Counted from the stretch's first letter, positions 1 to 10,790 are shown. The stretch is 64,000 nucleotides of DNA from Erwinia aphidicola (GCF_024169515.1 NZ_JAMKCQ010000001.1:186001-250000); one strand, 5' to 3'. Translations and numbers: made by a program. Notes: generated by a model not told the origin, from the sequence alone.

Positions 1-1149
1 AGTCAGATCTTCACCCAGCACCAGCACCGCATCGTAGCTCTCAATATCACGCAGCGCCGGGGTGTGAATGCCGCTGTCGCGCAGCACGTTGAGCATCAGC
101 TCAAGACGCGCCTGCTCGCCCGCAGCGATACCGGTAGAGAAGTTTTCTGCTCCCACCAGCTCGCGCAGGGCGAAGTTGCTCTCCACGCTGGCGCGCGGTG
201 AACCGATGCCGATCACTTTCTTCGCCTGGCGCAGCACATCTGCGGCTCCCTGCATCGCCTGCTCAGCGTTGAGCGCGATCCAGTCATCGCCGCGGCGCTG
301 CATTGGCTGGCGCGGGCGATCTTTCAGGTTAACGTAGCCATAGCCGAAACGGCCACGGTCGCACAGGAAGTAGTGGTTTACCGTACCGTTATAGCGGTTT
401 TCGATGCGGCGCAGTTCACCGTAGCGCTCGCCCGGGCTGGTGTTACAGCCGATGCTGCACTGCTGGCAGATGCTTGGCGCAAACTGCATATCCCACTTAC
501 GGTTGTAACGCTCGGAGTGAGTTTTGTCGGTGAACACGCCGGTTGGGCAGATTTCGACCAGGTTACCCGAGAATTCACTCTCCAGCACGCCATCTTCCGG
601 GCGGCCAAAGTAGACGTTGTCATGCGCACCGTAAACGCCGAGGTCTGTACCATCGGCATAATCTTTGTAGTAGCGCACGCAGCGATAACAGGCGATACAG
701 CGGTTCATCTCATGGGAGATAAACGGACCGAGATCCTGATTGCGGTGAGTACGCTTGGTGAAGCGATAACGGCGGAAACTGTGGCCGGTCATCACTGTCA
801 TATCCTGCAGGTGACAGTTACCGCCCTCTTCACAGACCGGACAGTCGTGCGGGTGGTTAGTCATTAACCACTCCACCACGCTTTCGCGGAACTCTTTCGC
901 TTCACCATCATCGATGGAGATGAACGTGCCATCGGACGCCGGGGTCATGCAGGACATAACCAGGCGGCCACGGGTGTCTTCGGCATTTTGGAACTGCTTT
1001 ACCGCACACTGGCGGCAGGCACCGACGCTACCGAGCGCCGGGTGCCAGCAGAAATAAGGAATATCAAGGCCGAGGGAGAGACATGCCTGCAACAGGTTGT
1101 CTGCACCATCAACATCATATTCTTTACCGTCTACATGAATTGTAGCCAT
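1..1149 (-). CDS. nuoG: NADH-quinone oxidoreductase subunit G (5' part only)
   Basis: Large iron-sulfur subunit of the peripheral arm of respiratory complex I; it passes electrons from the NuoE/NuoF module toward quinone. Only about the first 383 codons lie in the window; the gene runs off the left edge. The protein begins [20 protein letters not shown], matching enteric NuoG. It shows the N-terminal ferredoxin-like cysteines (C34, C45, C48, C67), a following [12 protein letters not shown] segment, a ferredoxin-type [14 protein letters not shown] stretch, and the CQQCSIGCN motif of the molybdopterin-like domain entry. The ATG at 1149 is chosen because GGAAG sits 10 bases upstream; an in-frame ATG at 1158 is too close to that site. 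It follows nuoF by 50 bases in the same operon. Confidence 0.97.
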   Translation of the reverse strand, partial: MATIHVDGKEYDVDGADNLLQACLSLGLDIPYFCWHPALGSVGACRQCAVKQFQNAEDTRGRLVMSCMTPASDGTFISIDDGEAKEFRESVVEWLMTNHPHDCPVCEEGGNCHLQDMTVMTGHSFRRYRFTKRTHRNQDLGPFISHEMNRCIACYRCVRYYKDYADGTDLGVYGAHDNVYFGRPEDGVLESEFSGNLVEICPTGVFTDKTHSERYNRKWDMQFAPSICQQCSIGCNTSPGERYGELRRIENRYNGTVNHYFLCDRGRFGYGYVNLKDRPRQPMQRRGDDWIALNAEQAMQGAADVLRQAKKVIGIGSPRASVESNFALRELVGAENFSTGIAAGEQARLELMLNVLRDSGIHTPALRDIESYDAVLVLGEDLT

Positions 1150-1199
1150 AGTGAACATGCTTCCGTAAGGCCCGTGCGAACACGGGCGTTAAACTTTGC

Positions 1200-2540
1200 T
1201 TACCAGCGCGCCTTTAACAGGTTTGGCTGGATGCCGCTAATCGCGTGTGCGTTGCTGTATACCTGGGGTGCCATACCCGCTTCAAACTCTTCGCGGAAGT
1301 ATTTAATGGCACTTTGCAGTGGCTCTACTGCACCCGGCGCATGCGCACAGAATGTTTTACCCGGGCCAAGCTGGCGGCAGAGCTGCAGCAGGGTTTCGAT
1401 ATCCCCTGGCTGCCCCTGCTTGTTCTCCAGCGCGCGCAGAATTTTAACGCTCCACGGCAGGCCGTCACGGCAGGGTGTACACCAGCCGCAGGATTCACGG
1501 GCGAAGAACTCTTCCAGATTGCGCACCAGCGACACCATGTTGATCTCGTGGTCAACAGCCATTGCCAGCGCCGTACCCAGACGGCTACCGGCTTTACCAA
1601 TGCTGGCAAATTCCATTGGCAGGTCGAGGTGGGATTCGGTCAGGAAGTCAGTCCCTGCGCCACCCGGCTGCCAGGCTTTGAATTTCAGGCCGTCGCGCAT
1701 GCCACCGGCATACTCTTCCAGAATTTCGCGGGCGGTGGTGCCAAACGGCAGTTCCCAGACGCCAGGATTTTTGACCCTGCCGGAGAAGCCCATCATTTTG
1801 GTGCCGGTATCTTCACTGGTGGAAATGCCTTTGTACCAGTCAACGCCATTAGCAATGATGGCCGGCACGTTGGAGAGCGTCTCAACGTTATTCACACAGG
1901 TCGGCTTGCCCCAGGCACCCGCTGATGCCGGGAAGGGTGGCTTGGAGCGCGGGTTAGCGCGGCGCCCTTCCAGGGAGTTAATCAGCGCGGTCTCTTCACC
2001 ACAGATATAGCGACCCGCGCCGGTGTGCACGATCAGCTCAAAGTCGAAGCCCGACCCGAGGATATTTTTACCCAACAGACCCGCTTCGGTTGCTTCCGCG
2101 ATGGCGCGGCGCAGGTTAGCGGCCGCTTCAATATATTCGCCACGCAGGAAGATATAGCCACGATAGGTTTTCAGCGCGAAAGCGGCGATCAGCATGCCTT
2201 CCACCAGCTGGTGCGGCATCTGCTCCATCAGCAGGCGGTCTTTATAGGTGCCTGGCTCCATTTCATCGGCGTTACACAGCAGGTAACGGATGTTCATGGA
2301 TTCGTCTTTCGGCATCAGGCTCCACTTCAAACCCGTGGAGAAGCCTGCACCGCCGCGCCCTTTCAGACCAGAGTCTTTAACCTGCGCGACGATCTCTTCC
2401 GGCGCCATGGATTTCAAGGCTTTCTCAGCACCGGCATAGCCATTCTTACTGCGATATTCCTCAAGAAATACCGGCTGTTTGTCTTCACGCATGCGCCAGG
2501 TCAGCGGATGCATTTCGGCAGTACGCACGATCTGTCTCAT
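1200..2540 (-). CDS. nuoF: NADH-quinone oxidoreductase subunit F
   Basis: NADH- and FMN-binding subunit of complex I, where NADH is oxidised. The 446-residue product is the usual length (E. coli 445). The glycine-rich nucleotide loop [10 protein letters not shown] is at residues 61-70, and the N3 [4Fe-4S] ligands are visible as C351, C354 and C357 (ESCGWCTPC) plus C398 (KTFCAH). It ends in the conserved [13 protein letters not shown] tail. The start codon overlaps the nuoE stop as ATGA, so the two are translationally coupled. No odd features. Confidence 0.98.
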   Translation of the reverse strand: MRQIVRTAEMHPLTWRMREDKQPVFLEEYRSKNGYAGAEKALKSMAPEEIVAQVKDSGLKGRGGAGFSTGLKWSLMPKDESMNIRYLLCNADEMEPGTYKDRLLMEQMPHQLVEGMLIAAFALKTYRGYIFLRGEYIEAAANLRRAIAEATEAGLLGKNILGSGFDFELIVHTGAGRYICGEETALINSLEGRRANPRSKPPFPASAGAWGKPTCVNNVETLSNVPAIIANGVDWYKGISTSEDTGTKMMGFSGRVKNPGVWELPFGTTAREILEEYAGGMRDGLKFKAWQPGGAGTDFLTESHLDLPMEFASIGKAGSRLGTALAMAVDHEINMVSLVRNLEEFFARESCGWCTPCRDGLPWSVKILRALENKQGQPGDIETLLQLCRQLGPGKTFCAHAPGAVEPLQSAIKYFREEFEAGMAPQVYSNAHAISGIQPNLLKARW

Positions 2541-3052
2541 TGATACTGCTCCAGTAAGTTGGCGATGCCTTCCGGCGTCAGATGAACGTGAGTGTCTTCA
2601 TCCACCATCATCACCGGCCCCTTGTCGCAGTTACCCAGGCAACAGGTCGGCAGCAGCGTGAAGCGGCCATCAGCCGTGGTCTGGCCCGGCTTGATGTTCA
2701 GATTGGTCTCCAGCGCGGCCTGAATGCCCTGGAAGCCAGTGATGTGGCACACCACGCTGTCGCAGTAGCGGATCACATGGCGGCCAACCGGCGTGCGGAA
2801 GATCTGGCTGTAGAATGTTGCTACCCCTTCCACATCACTGGCCGGAATACCCAGCACATCCGCAATCGCGTTAATCGCGCCGTCTGGCACCCAGCCGCGC
2901 TGCTTCTGAACAATTTTCAGCGCTTCAATTGAAGCGGCACGCGCATCTTCGTAATGGTGCTTTTCATGCTCGATGGCGTCGCGCTCGGAGGCACTCAGCA
3001 CAAAAGCCCCGGATTCATCGATCGTTTCGATCGCAATTCTTTGATCGTGCAT
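2537..3052 (-). CDS. nuoE: NADH-quinone oxidoreductase subunit E
   Basis: Thioredoxin-fold subunit of the NADH dehydrogenase module; it carries the N1a [2Fe-2S] cluster next to the FMN of NuoF. The 171-residue product (E. coli 166) has the four ligands C97, C102 (YCDSVVC) and C138, C142 (PTCCLGNC). The N-terminal 20 residues are the only poorly conserved part. It lies 2 bases after nuoCD and overlaps nuoF by 4 bases, so it is expressed from the nuo operon promoter. Confidence 0.98.
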   Translation of the reverse strand: MHDQRIAIETIDESGAFVLSASERDAIEHEKHHYEDARAASIEALKIVQKQRGWVPDGAINAIADVLGIPASDVEGVATFYSQIFRTPVGRHVIRYCDSVVCHITGFQGIQAALETNLNIKPGQTTADGRFTLLPTCCLGNCDKGPVMMVDEDTHVHLTPEGIANLLEQYQ

Positions 3053-3054
3053 AA

Positions 3055-4854
3055 TTAGCGGTCCACGTCTGACATAACAAAATCGATACTACCGAGGTAT
3101 ACGATCAGGTCGGATACCAGGCTGCCGTTGATCACTGAAGGGATCTGCTGCAGGTGCGGGAAGCTAGGCGTACGCACGCGGGTGCGATAGCTCATGGTGC
3201 TGCCGTCGCTGGTCAGGTAGTAACTGTTAATCCCTTTGGTCGCTTCAATCATCTGGAAGGACTCATTGGCCGGCATCACCGGGCCCCATGAAACCTGCAG
3301 GAAGTGAGTGATCAGGGTTTCGATATGCTGCAGCGTGCGCTCTTTTGGTGGCGGCGTGGTCAGCGGATGGTCAGCCTTGAACGGGCCTTCCGGCATGTTC
3401 TTCAGGCACTGTTCCAGGATGCGCATACTCTGACGCATCTCTTCCATCTTCAGCATCACGCGGCTGTAAGCACAGCTGACCCCGTCACCGATTGGAATGT
3501 CGAAATCGAAGTTTTCATAACCGGAGTAAGGGCGCCATTTACGCACGTCAAAGTCGAGACCCGTCGCGCGCAGACCTGCGCCGGTGGTACCCCAGGCCAG
3601 TGCCTCTTCCATGTTGTAGGCAGAAACACCTTTCGAACGGGCGATCAGCACGGAGTTTTTCAACGCGGTCTGTTCGTAGGATTTCAGACGTTTTGGCAAC
3701 CAGTCCAGCAGCTCGCGCAGCAGGCGCTCCCAGCCTTTCGGCAGGTCATGCGCCACGCCGCCAATGCGGAACCAGGCCGGGTGCATACGGAAACCAGTAA
3801 TGGCTTCCACCACGTCATAAATTTTCTGGCGATCGGTAAAGGCAAAGAACACCGGAGACATCGCACCGACGTCCTGAATAAACGTTGAGATGTAGAGCAG
3901 GTGGCTGTTTATACGGAACAGCTCTGAAAGCATCACGCGGATGACATCCACGCGCTCTGGCACTTTGATACCGGCCAGTTTCTCAACCGCTAACACGTAC
4001 GGCATTTCATTCACGCAGCCGCCAAGATACTCGATGCGGTCGGTGTAAGGAATGTAGCTGTGCCAGGATTGACGCTCGCCCATTTTCTCCGCACCGCGAT
4101 GGTGGTAACCGATATCCGGCACGCAGTCGACGATCTCTTCGCCGTCCAGCTGCAGGATAATACGGAACGCACCGTGCGCAGACGGGTGGTTCGGGCCGAG
4201 GTTGAGGAACATAAAGTCCTCATTGTTGGTGCTGCGCTTCATGCCCCAGTCTTCAGGCTTAAAGGTGAGCGACTCCATCTCCAGATCTTCTTTCTGCTTG
4301 GTCAGCTCGAAAGGATCGAATTCGGTCGCACGCGCCGGATAATCTTTGCGCAGCGGGTGCCCTTCCCACGTCTGCGGCATCATGATGCGCGTCAGGTGCG
4401 GGTGGCCCTCGATATTGATACCAAACATCTCCCAGGTTTCACGCTCATACCAGTTGGCATTCGGGAAGATTTTGGTGATGGTCGGCACATTCAAATCGTT
4501 TTCAGACAACGCCACCTTGAGCATGATATCGCGATTGCGTTCAATGGAGATGAAGTGGTAGAAAACGGAAAAATCCGCCGCGGGTAAACCCGCACGGTGA
4601 GTACGCAGACGCTCGTCCATGCCATGCAGGTCATACAGCATGACATAGGGTTTTGGCAGCTTGCGCAGGAAATGGATAATCTCAAGCAGCTGCTCACGTT
4701 TCACCCAGACTACCGGAATGCCGGTACGGGTTGCTTGCACAGTAAAGGCGTCAGGCCCAAAACGATTACGCAGCTCGCCGATCACCGGGTCATCCTGGTG
4801 ATCTCGGGTTTGCCATAACGGCTGAGCGAGATCTTGCGTGGTTAAATCTGTCAT
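3055..4854 (-). CDS. nuoC: NADH-quinone oxidoreductase subunit CD (fused)
   Basis: Fused NuoC-NuoD subunit of complex I, as in other enterics, linking the NuoEFG module to the quinone-reducing site. The NuoC-like part covers roughly residues 1-180 (…[12 protein letters not shown]…HPLRKDYP). The 49-kDa NuoD-like part follows (…[35 protein letters not shown]), with the C-terminal [11 protein letters not shown] typical of the family. The start at 4854 (MTDLTTQDL, 599 residues) is preferred over an in-frame ATG at 4881, because GGTGA precedes it and it matches the E. coli N-terminus. The usual partner gene nuoB is upstream. Confidence 0.97.
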   Translation of the reverse strand: MTDLTTQDLAQPLWQTRDHQDDPVIGELRNRFGPDAFTVQATRTGIPVVWVKREQLLEIIHFLRKLPKPYVMLYDLHGMDERLRTHRAGLPAADFSVFYHFISIERNRDIMLKVALSENDLNVPTITKIFPNANWYERETWEMFGINIEGHPHLTRIMMPQTWEGHPLRKDYPARATEFDPFELTKQKEDLEMESLTFKPEDWGMKRSTNNEDFMFLNLGPNHPSAHGAFRIILQLDGEEIVDCVPDIGYHHRGAEKMGERQSWHSYIPYTDRIEYLGGCVNEMPYVLAVEKLAGIKVPERVDVIRVMLSELFRINSHLLYISTFIQDVGAMSPVFFAFTDRQKIYDVVEAITGFRMHPAWFRIGGVAHDLPKGWERLLRELLDWLPKRLKSYEQTALKNSVLIARSKGVSAYNMEEALAWGTTGAGLRATGLDFDVRKWRPYSGYENFDFDIPIGDGVSCAYSRVMLKMEEMRQSMRILEQCLKNMPEGPFKADHPLTTPPPKERTLQHIETLITHFLQVSWGPVMPANESFQMIEATKGINSYYLTSDGSTMSYRTRVRTPSFPHLQQIPSVINGSLVSDLIVYLGSIDFVMSDVDR

Positions 4855-4973
4855 AAGTGGTTCACCATTCTGGCCTGTCATCCAGGCGCTCAGTGTTGGC
4901 GTCAGGTGGGTCGGCGCACGTTACATTGTGTTTTTTTTGCGCTGTTGCTGACCACATCCATAAACTGCTGTTT

Positions 4974-5648
4974 TTAAATTTCGTCAGGCGTGCGCAGATT
5001 CGTCACGGCGATACGCTCGGCATTCTTTCTGTCGCGCTCCGACTGCATATTGGCGCGATACACGCCCTGATCGCTGACAACCCACGACAGCGGGCGGCGC
5101 TCTTTGCCAATCGACTCCTGCAGCAGCAGCAGTGCCTGCATATAGGCTTCAGGGCGCGGAGGGCAACCCGGGATATACACGTCAACCGGCAGAAACTTAT
5201 CCACGCCCTGCACCACAGAATAGATATCGTACATACCGCCGGAGTTCGCGCAGGCACCCATCGAGATCACCCACTTGGGTTCCAGCATCTGGTCATACAG
5301 GCGCTGCACAACCGGAGCCATCTTGGTGAAACAGGTTCCCGCTACCACCATAAAGTCAGCCTGGCGAGGCGAAGCACGAATAACTTCCGACCCGAATCGC
5401 GCCACGTCATGTACCGCCGTAAACGAGGTAGTCATTTCGACGTAGCAACAAGAAAGGCCGAAGTTAAACGGCCAAAGGGAGTTCTTACGACCCCAGTTCA
5501 CCATGTCATGCAGAGCGTGTTCCAACTTGCCCATATAGACGTTTTGATGAACGTGCTTTTCCAGGGGATCGGTAACAATCTCCTGTTTTTGCAGGGGGTA
5601 ACGGTCGTTCTCACCGTTCGGGTCTATGCGGGTGAGCGTATAGTCCAT
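4974..5648 (-). CDS. nuoB: NADH-quinone oxidoreductase subunit B
   Basis: Subunit carrying cluster N2, the terminal [4Fe-4S] centre that reduces ubiquinone in complex I. At 224 residues it is slightly longer than E. coli NuoB (220), the difference being a short insertion after [11 protein letters not shown]. The N2 ligands are visible as the tandem C67-C68 (GLSCCY), C133 (GACANSGG) and C162 (PGCPPRPE). Its start lies 17 bases downstream of nuoA, and about 120 bases separate it from nuoCD. Confidence 0.98.
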   Translation of the reverse strand: MDYTLTRIDPNGENDRYPLQKQEIVTDPLEKHVHQNVYMGKLEHALHDMVNWGRKNSLWPFNFGLSCCYVEMTTSFTAVHDVARFGSEVIRASPRQADFMVVAGTCFTKMAPVVQRLYDQMLEPKWVISMGACANSGGMYDIYSVVQGVDKFLPVDVYIPGCPPRPEAYMQALLLLQESIGKERRPLSWVVSDQGVYRANMQSERDRKNAERIAVTNLRTPDEI

Positions 5649-5665
5649 GTGTTTTTGCCTCGCTG

Positions 5666-6103
5666 TTACTGCTTGTGACGGTTGGCGTGCGAGATGGTGG
5701 TTGGTTTGACGTCAAACTGACGACGGGCAGGAGCCCAATCCAGCGCGCCAATGCGAACCAGATAAAACAGACCAGCTAGCAGAACCAAAATGAAAATAGC
5801 GGCTTCCACAAAGCCGACCCAACCGCTTTCGCGGATCGCCGTCGACCATGCGTAGAGATAGAGGGCTTCAACGTCGAAGATGACGAAGAACATGGCAACC
5901 AGGTAAAACTTGGCAGACAGGCGCAGTTTAGCGCTGCCCACCGAAGCAATACCGGATTCAAAAGGTGTATTTGTATGCCTTCCACGGGCTTTTCCGCCCA
6001 GGAACCATGCTCCGGCCAGCATTGCGCAGCAAAGGCCAATAGAGACGATCAGGAAAACAGCGAATGCCCAATGATGGGCGACGACTTCTGTGGTTGTTGA
6101 CAT
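5666..6103 (-). CDS. nuoA: NADH-quinone oxidoreductase subunit A
   Basis: Small membrane subunit at the junction of the membrane and peripheral arms of complex I, and the first gene of the nuo operon. The 145-residue product shows three hydrophobic segments (about 14-35, 67-88 and 97-118). It carries the family signature [20 protein letters not shown] and the acidic [11 protein letters not shown] motif in the second helix. The ATG at 6103 is the only reasonable start. A long non-coding stretch containing a strong palindrome lies upstream. Confidence 0.98.
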   Translation of the reverse strand: MSTTTEVVAHHWAFAVFLIVSIGLCCAMLAGAWFLGGKARGRHTNTPFESGIASVGSAKLRLSAKFYLVAMFFVIFDVEALYLYAWSTAIRESGWVGFVEAAIFILVLLAGLFYLVRIGALDWAPARRQFDVKPTTISHANRHKQ

Positions 6104-6265
6104 ACTCTTGCTTACTCACCAAAAGTGGCGTTTCGCGTCCTGCTCTGATAATTGGCAGTTAACACACCACATCGATTCAAGGGAAGAATGAAAAACCTGA
6201 TAAATCTTACTGTCTTTCGCGATTAGGCAGTAATTTTATGTGGTTTTTTACTCCTTTAACTAACC

Positions 6266-6285
6266 TTTTGTCAACTTTGACAAAA
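6266..6285. promoter_or_regulatory. 20-bp perfect palindrome, candidate operator upstream of nuoA
   Basis: TTTTGTCAA-CT-TTGACAAAA is a 9-bp inverted repeat with a 2-base spacer, about 165 bases upstream of the nuoA start. Its symmetry and position fit a dimeric regulator site. I cannot assign the regulator from the sequence. Confidence 0.5.
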
Positions 6286-6667
6286 CTATCCGCACATTAA
6301 TTTACACCCACAACACGAATTTAACATATGATGCTCAATAAGTGAGCTAAATCGAGTCAGTAGCATCATGTGAAGTTAGTGTAGCGGGTAAAACCTTGTT
6401 TGGATCGGGTATTTAACAACGCCTATTTTGGCAGGATTCACCCGGTTTTCCTGCCCCTTATTGGGGTTATTTTTTTGATCCAGAACACAGTTTGGTGTTT
6501 TATGCCGGTAAAACAGGCAACTTTTTTTGAGCAGAATCAATTCACTGATCGGACCAGAGTGGAGCGTGAGGGAGGAATTTTGGGTTTTTAGCTGAATGGG
6601 CGCTTTTTAACGCGCATAGCCAGATTAATGCCAAAAAATGGCCTGAGCTGGCATATAAATTTGCAAC

Positions 6668-6710
6668 AAAAAGGCCCTTCAGCTTAATTTCTAACTGAAA
6701 GGCCTTTTTT
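6668..6710 (-). terminator. Rho-independent terminator of lrhA
   Basis: Inverted repeat AAAAAGGCCcTTCAG / CTGAAAGGCCTTTTTT around a short loop. Read on the minus strand, it gives a GC-rich stem followed by a T run about 65 bases after the lrhA stop. The symmetrical A and T flanks mean it could also stop transcription in the other direction. Confidence 0.85.
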
Positions 6711-6772
6711 AACCACTCATTTCGAAAACAATCGACTTTTAATGATAAAAGTAATCGTTTGCGTTTGGACGG

Positions 6773-7699
6773 TTATTCATCTTCGTCGGCGAAGCCTGCG
6801 GCGCTCTGCCCTGCAGTGATCAGGTTGTACGGATCGTTGCTGGACTCCATCGCGTTGAAGATTGCCAGCGCCAGCTCGTTATCGCTGTCCGGATTACGGC
6901 ACAGCAGATACTCGGTATCCGGCAGCATTGGCAGGCCTTCTGCAGCACCCATTACGCGCAGCTCCGGGCTCATCATCTCCACCGGACGCGCAGTCACACC
7001 TAAGCCCGCTTTCACCGCAGCACGTACCGCAGCCAGCGTAGAGGCCACGTACGATATACGCCACGGGATGCCCGCTTCGTTAAGGTGATCGATCGCCATG
7101 TCGCGGTATGGGCTTGGCTCATCCAGCAGCACCAGAGGAATCGCTTCCCCACGCTGGAAGATGTAATCAGCCGCGCAGTACCACAGGGTCGGCGACGTAC
7201 GCAGTACCTGCCAGGTGAAATTCATCGGGCTGGAGGTGGTCACCACCAGGTCAACTTCGCCCTGGTTAAGCATTTCCATCATAAATGGATTGCGCTTCAC
7301 GCGAACGTCGATGGCCAGTTTCGGGTATACCGAGGTCACACGATTGAGCAGGAACGGTAAAATGGTATCAGAAGTATCATCGGAGGCACCGATGGTGAGC
7401 ACCCCCTGAATGTTGCTGTACATCAGAGAAGTACAGGCTTCATCGTTGAAGCGCAGTATCTTTCTGGCGTAGCCCAACAGCTGAATACCATGTTCCGTCA
7501 ATAACTTGTTGCGTCCATGCCTGGCAAACAGCTCTTTGCCTACCAATTGCTCCAGACGCTGCATCTGCTGGCTCACGGCGGATTGCGTTCTGCACACGGC
7601 GGCCGCAGCAGCGGCAAAAGTGTTCAGGTCGGCAACAGCCACGAAAGTTCTCAGCAGATCGAGGTCGAGATTAAGTATCGGACGATTTGCACTAGTCAT
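6773..7699 (-). CDS. lrhA: LysR-type transcriptional regulator LrhA
   Basis: LysR-family regulator; in E. coli LrhA represses flagellar master genes, and its relatives PecT/HexA in plant-associated enterics control motility and exopolysaccharide or virulence factors (established for the family). The N-terminal winged helix-turn-helix [20 protein letters not shown]…[14 protein letters not shown] is nearly identical to E. coli, and the effector domain follows from about residue 95. The ATG at 7699 (308 residues) is preferred to the upstream GTG at 7711, because GTGAAG sits 6 bases before it and it matches the E. coli start. The C-terminal tail (AAGFADEDE) differs from E. coli. A long leader lies upstream. 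Confidence 0.96.
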   Translation of the reverse strand: MTSANRPILNLDLDLLRTFVAVADLNTFAAAAAAVCRTQSAVSQQMQRLEQLVGKELFARHGRNKLLTEHGIQLLGYARKILRFNDEACTSLMYSNIQGVLTIGASDDTSDTILPFLLNRVTSVYPKLAIDVRVKRNPFMMEMLNQGEVDLVVTTSSPMNFTWQVLRTSPTLWYCAADYIFQRGEAIPLVLLDEPSPYRDMAIDHLNEAGIPWRISYVASTLAAVRAAVKAGLGVTARPVEMMSPELRVMGAAEGLPMLPDTEYLLCRNPDSDNELALAIFNAMESSNDPYNLITAGQSAAGFADEDE

Positions 7700-8731
7700 G
7701 TTTTTCTTCACTTTATAAGTTTTTTACAAACAGCTACCCTGGTGTTATTACCAGTCTTATCAAAGGGATAAGACGATAACAATTGCGTAATGGCTACAGT
7801 GTTTAGCAATTAAAAATTACCCGATGCATTACTTACATTTGCAGACGATAAAGACTCTTCACCTCCAGCCGTCGATCCCGCTTGAGCCAGGATTTACTGC
7901 CAGAGTTAAATAGGTTCTTCTGTCTGATACATCACTAATGCACGCTGCACTAACCCATAAGTTGCAGGAAGCCGCGTCGTTATAGTTAATTAACACCGAC
8001 GAAACTCAAAAAAGGATGAGTTGTGGTGCCGCAAGTCTAAAACAACCATTGAAAATTGAATTGCCAGATCGCTGTAGTTACAGCGCAAAATGTTAAGTAC
8101 AACTTACTATTTAGGGTAATAAAAAGCGTTTTTTTATCACCCGGAGTACCTGCACGCACGGTGCAAAGTCTCCTGAGCATTATCCTGACATACTGTCGTT
8201 TACTTTTTAAGCCCAAAAGCAATTAAACTTATCACTAAAGCAAGATTTTATCGGCGACAGCACGCAATACCGGGCCTGGCCCTAAAAAATTTATCGTCAC
8301 ACGGGTAGCCTCAAGTTCCGATCCTTCTCTCCCCCCTCCCCCCTCAGATGCTGCCTATTCTTCAGCTATCGCCCCGACTGATTAAAAAACAGACAGTGAA
8401 ATAAGCATATCTTCACAGTTTCTTAAAGCATCAGTACACCGTTTTTTACTGAATCAGCTAACAGAGTCCCTTTAGTGGAACGACTAATCATGCAGGCGCT
8501 TGACAGCGTAGAATCATTGCACAGATGTTAGTATCGGATTACACCCATTATGCAGCATGAAATATCAGAATATTCGGTCCTGACGTGCCCCCCTGCCAGC
8601 TGAGTGAAAAAACATCCTTTAACTCACCAAAGCCCGCTGTCGCCCTTCAAAAGCTCAGAGGAGAGGAGTACATTGTGCAATGTTTAGTTTTCCACGGCAG
8701 GAACGCAGTTCTGCCAGTCAAGGCGACAAAA
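7700..8731. promoter_or_regulatory. lrhA-alaA divergent intergenic region
   Basis: About 1 kb with no supported protein gene between the divergent lrhA and alaA starts. It should hold both promoters; E. coli lrhA is known to have a long untranslated leader and to be autoregulated. The alaA side includes a C6-T-C6 tract at 8331-8343. A 61-codon minus-strand frame at 8037-8222 has no coding signature. In-frame extension of alaA upstream to 8585 is possible but unlike any family member. Confidence 0.6.
8331..8343. other. C6-T-C6 homopolymer tract
   Basis: CCCCCCTCCCCCC on the plus strand (G6-A-G6 on the minus strand), about 390 bases upstream of alaA. It is the longest homopolymeric C stretch I noticed in the window. 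Confidence 0.9.
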
Positions 8732-9949
8732 ATGACCCCAATTGATAAATCCAGCAAACTGGATAATGTGTGTTACGACATTCGCGGCCCGGTGCTGAAA
8801 GAAGCTAAGCGCCTCGAAGAAGAAGGTAATAAAGTCCTCAAGCTGAACATCGGCAACCCGGCGCCGTTTGGTTTTGAAGCCCCCGATGAGATTCTGGTGG
8901 ATGTGATCCGCAATCTGCCAAGCGCTCAGGGCTACTGCGATTCCAAAGGGTTGTACTCGGCGCGTAAAGCGATCATGCAGCACTACCAGGCACGCGGCAT
9001 GCGTGATATCACCGTTGAAGATATCTACATCGGCAACGGCGTCTCTGAACTGATCGTACAGTCGATGCAGGCCTTGCTGAATACCGGTGACGAAATGCTG
9101 GTTCCGGCGCCGGATTATCCGCTGTGGACTGCGGCCGTCTCGCTTTCAGGTGGCAAAGCCGTTCACTACCTGTGTGATGAGTCCGCAGGCTGGTTCCCGG
9201 ACCTTGATGATATCCGCAGCAAAATCACCCCGCGCACCCGCGGCATTGTGATTATCAACCCCAATAACCCGACCGGTGCCGTTTACAGCAAAGAGCTGCT
9301 GATGGAAGTGGTCGAGCTGGCCCGTCAGCACAACCTGATTATTTTCGCCGACGAAATCTACGACAAAATCCTTTACGATGCCGCACAGCACCACTCTATT
9401 GCGGCGCTGGCGCCGGACCTGCTGACAATCACCTTTAACGGTCTGTCTAAAACCTATCGCGTCGCGGGCTTCCGCCAGGGCTGGATGGTCCTCAACGGGC
9501 CGAAGAAGCACGCCAAAGGCTATATTGAAGGTCTGGAGATGCTGGCCTCCATGCGCCTGTGCGCCAACGTTCCGGCACAGCACGCCATTCAGACCGCGCT
9601 GGGTGGATATCAGAGCATCAGCGAATTTATCCAGCCTGGCGGCCGCCTCTATGAGCAGCGCAACCGGGCATGGGAGCTGATTAATGACATTCCGGGCGTG
9701 AGCTGCGTGAAGCCAGACGGCGCGCTGTATATGTTCCCGAAAATTGACAGCAAGAAGTTCAATATTCACGATGACCAGAAGATGGTGCTCGACTTCCTGC
9801 TGCAGGAAAAAGTGCTGCTGGTTCAGGGCACCGCCTTTAACTGGCCGTGGCCGGATCACGTGCGCATTGTCACGCTGCCGCGCGTTGATGAACTGGATAT
9901 GGCGATTAACAAGTTTGGTCGTTTCCTCAGTGGCTACCGCCAGCTGTAA
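8732..9949 (+). CDS. alaA: Glutamate-pyruvate aminotransferase AlaA
   Basis: PLP-dependent class I aminotransferase that makes alanine from pyruvate and glutamate in the cytoplasm. The 405-residue product ([20 protein letters not shown]…) matches E. coli AlaA (YfbQ) in length and almost every block: [23 protein letters not shown], and [17 protein letters not shown], which carries the PLP lysine. The start is placed at 8732, where AAGG lies 8 bases upstream; the open frame continues back to 8585 but that part resembles no known N-terminus. A hairpin terminator follows before yfbR. Confidence 0.97.
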   Translation: MTPIDKSSKLDNVCYDIRGPVLKEAKRLEEEGNKVLKLNIGNPAPFGFEAPDEILVDVIRNLPSAQGYCDSKGLYSARKAIMQHYQARGMRDITVEDIYIGNGVSELIVQSMQALLNTGDEMLVPAPDYPLWTAAVSLSGGKAVHYLCDESAGWFPDLDDIRSKITPRTRGIVIINPNNPTGAVYSKELLMEVVELARQHNLIIFADEIYDKILYDAAQHHSIAALAPDLLTITFNGLSKTYRVAGFRQGWMVLNGPKKHAKGYIEGLEMLASMRLCANVPAQHAIQTALGGYQSISEFIQPGGRLYEQRNRAWELINDIPGVSCVKPDGALYMFPKIDSKKFNIHDDQKMVLDFLLQEKVLLVQGTAFNWPWPDHVRIVTLPRVDELDMAINKFGRFLSGYRQL

Positions 9950-9960
9950 TGTTCTCCCCA

Positions 9961-9990
9961 AAGAGCGGCTCAGGCCGCTCTTCGCATTTT
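9961..9990 (+). terminator. Hairpin terminator after alaA
   Basis: AAGAGCGGC-TCAG-GCCGCTCTT forms a 9-bp stem with a 4-base loop, followed by CGCATTTT. It starts 12 bases after the alaA stop and ends just upstream of the yfbR ribosome site, so yfbR expression may depend on readthrough. Confidence 0.8.
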
Positions 9991-10008
9991 GTACCAGGGA
10001 AAATAATC

Positions 10009-10605
10009 ATGACCCAAAGCCACTTCTTCGCCCACCTCTCCCGCCTGAAGTTAATCAACCGCTGGCCGCTGATGCGCAACGTGCGCACGGAGAACGTTTC
10101 CGAACACAGCCTGCAGGTAGCGATGGTTGCCCATGCGCTGGCGGTCATCAAGAACAAAAAGTTTAATGGCAATCTCAATGCTGAACGCATCGCCATGATG
10201 GCGATGTATCACGATGCCAGTGAAGTCCTGACCGGCGATCTCCCCACCCCGGTGAAGTATTACAATGCGCAGATCGCCCACGAATATAAGAAAATCGAAA
10301 AGATAGCCCAGCGTAAGCTGATTGAGATGCTGCCGGAGGAGCTGCGCTCCGCCTATGCTCCACTGATTGACGAGCATCAGCACAGCGAAGCGGAAACGGC
10401 GGTGGTGAAGCAGGCCGACGCGCTCTGTGCCTATCTGAAGTGTCTCGAAGAGCTGTCGGCGGGCAATAATGAGTTTCTGCTGGCCAAAGCTCGCCTGGAA
10501 AAGACGCTGGCACAGCGCCACAGTCCGGAGATGGACTACTTTGTAGAGGTATTTGTTCCGAGCTTTAGCCTGTCGCTGGATGAGATCAGTCAGGATTCGC
10601 TGTAA
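10009..10605 (+). CDS. yfbR: 5'-deoxynucleotidase YfbR
   Basis: HD-domain metal-dependent phosphohydrolase that dephosphorylates deoxyribonucleoside 5'-monophosphates; the E. coli enzyme works in the dCTP-deaminase-independent thymidylate route. The 198-residue protein has metal ligands H33 (SEHSLQ) and H68-D69 ([11 protein letters not shown]), and ends [11 protein letters not shown] like E. coli. The ATG at 10009 follows AGGGA; the open frame extends upstream to 9949 through the alaA terminator, which is unlikely to be translated. Its 3' end abuts a relict of a tli4-like gene on the other strand. Confidence 0.96.
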   Translation: MTQSHFFAHLSRLKLINRWPLMRNVRTENVSEHSLQVAMVAHALAVIKNKKFNGNLNAERIAMMAMYHDASEVLTGDLPTPVKYYNAQIAHEYKKIEKIAQRKLIEMLPEELRSAYAPLIDEHQHSEAETAVVKQADALCAYLKCLEELSAGNNEFLLAKARLEKTLAQRHSPEMDYFVEVFVPSFSLSLDEISQDSL

Positions 10606-10718
10606 CCCATCGGCAAAAACTGCGTCAGCGTGAGATTATGCAAATGCGGTAGCCATGGCAGAGCAGCAAAGAGTATGCAGGCCAGCGTTAACGCAACCTT
10701 GTGCGGGTAAATTTTCAT
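10593..10718 (-). pseudogene. Relict third copy of the tli4-like gene (signal peptide only)
   Basis: A 41-codon frame starting MKIYPHKVALTLACILFAAL resembles the signal peptide of the next gene upstream (MKIFHYSVALSLAFIMFIVQ). The roughly 70 bases before its start are nearly identical to those before that gene, including the ribosome-site region and a GGCTC…GAGCC hairpin. The similarity stops after the signal peptide and the frame then runs into the 3' end of convergent yfbR. I read this as what is left of a third tandem copy truncated at the backbone junction; a functional small protein is not supported. Confidence 0.7.
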
Positions 10719-10790
10719 GTTAAGCAACCTTGCACTGCTTTTAAACAGTGGCTCCCAGGAAAACCGGAGAGCCATATGTAACTCAATTAG

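Larger units (their letters stand above)
6104..6772. promoter_or_regulatory. nuo operon upstream region (nuoA to lrhA 3' end)
   Basis: About 670 bases without a convincing gene. The nuoA-proximal half is AT-rich and should hold the nuo promoters; in E. coli this region is long and carries several regulator sites (established knowledge). A perfect palindrome lies at 6266-6285 and the lrhA terminator at 6668-6710. A 63-codon plus-strand frame at 6400-6591 has low-complexity sequence and no ribosome site, and is not considered a gene. Confidence 0.6.

Noticed and set aside
988..2010. Long plus-strand open frame (340 codons) opposite nuoF and nuoG
   Set aside because: It mirrors the codon pattern of the highly conserved nuoF/nuoG on the other strand, has no ribosome site, and its product has no recognisable features.
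6400..6591. 63-codon plus-strand frame in the nuo upstream region
   Set aside because: No ribosome site, no coding bias, within a regulatory region.
9146..9961. 271-codon minus-strand open frame opposite alaA
   Set aside because: Fully overlaps a conserved aminotransferase gene; no family features.
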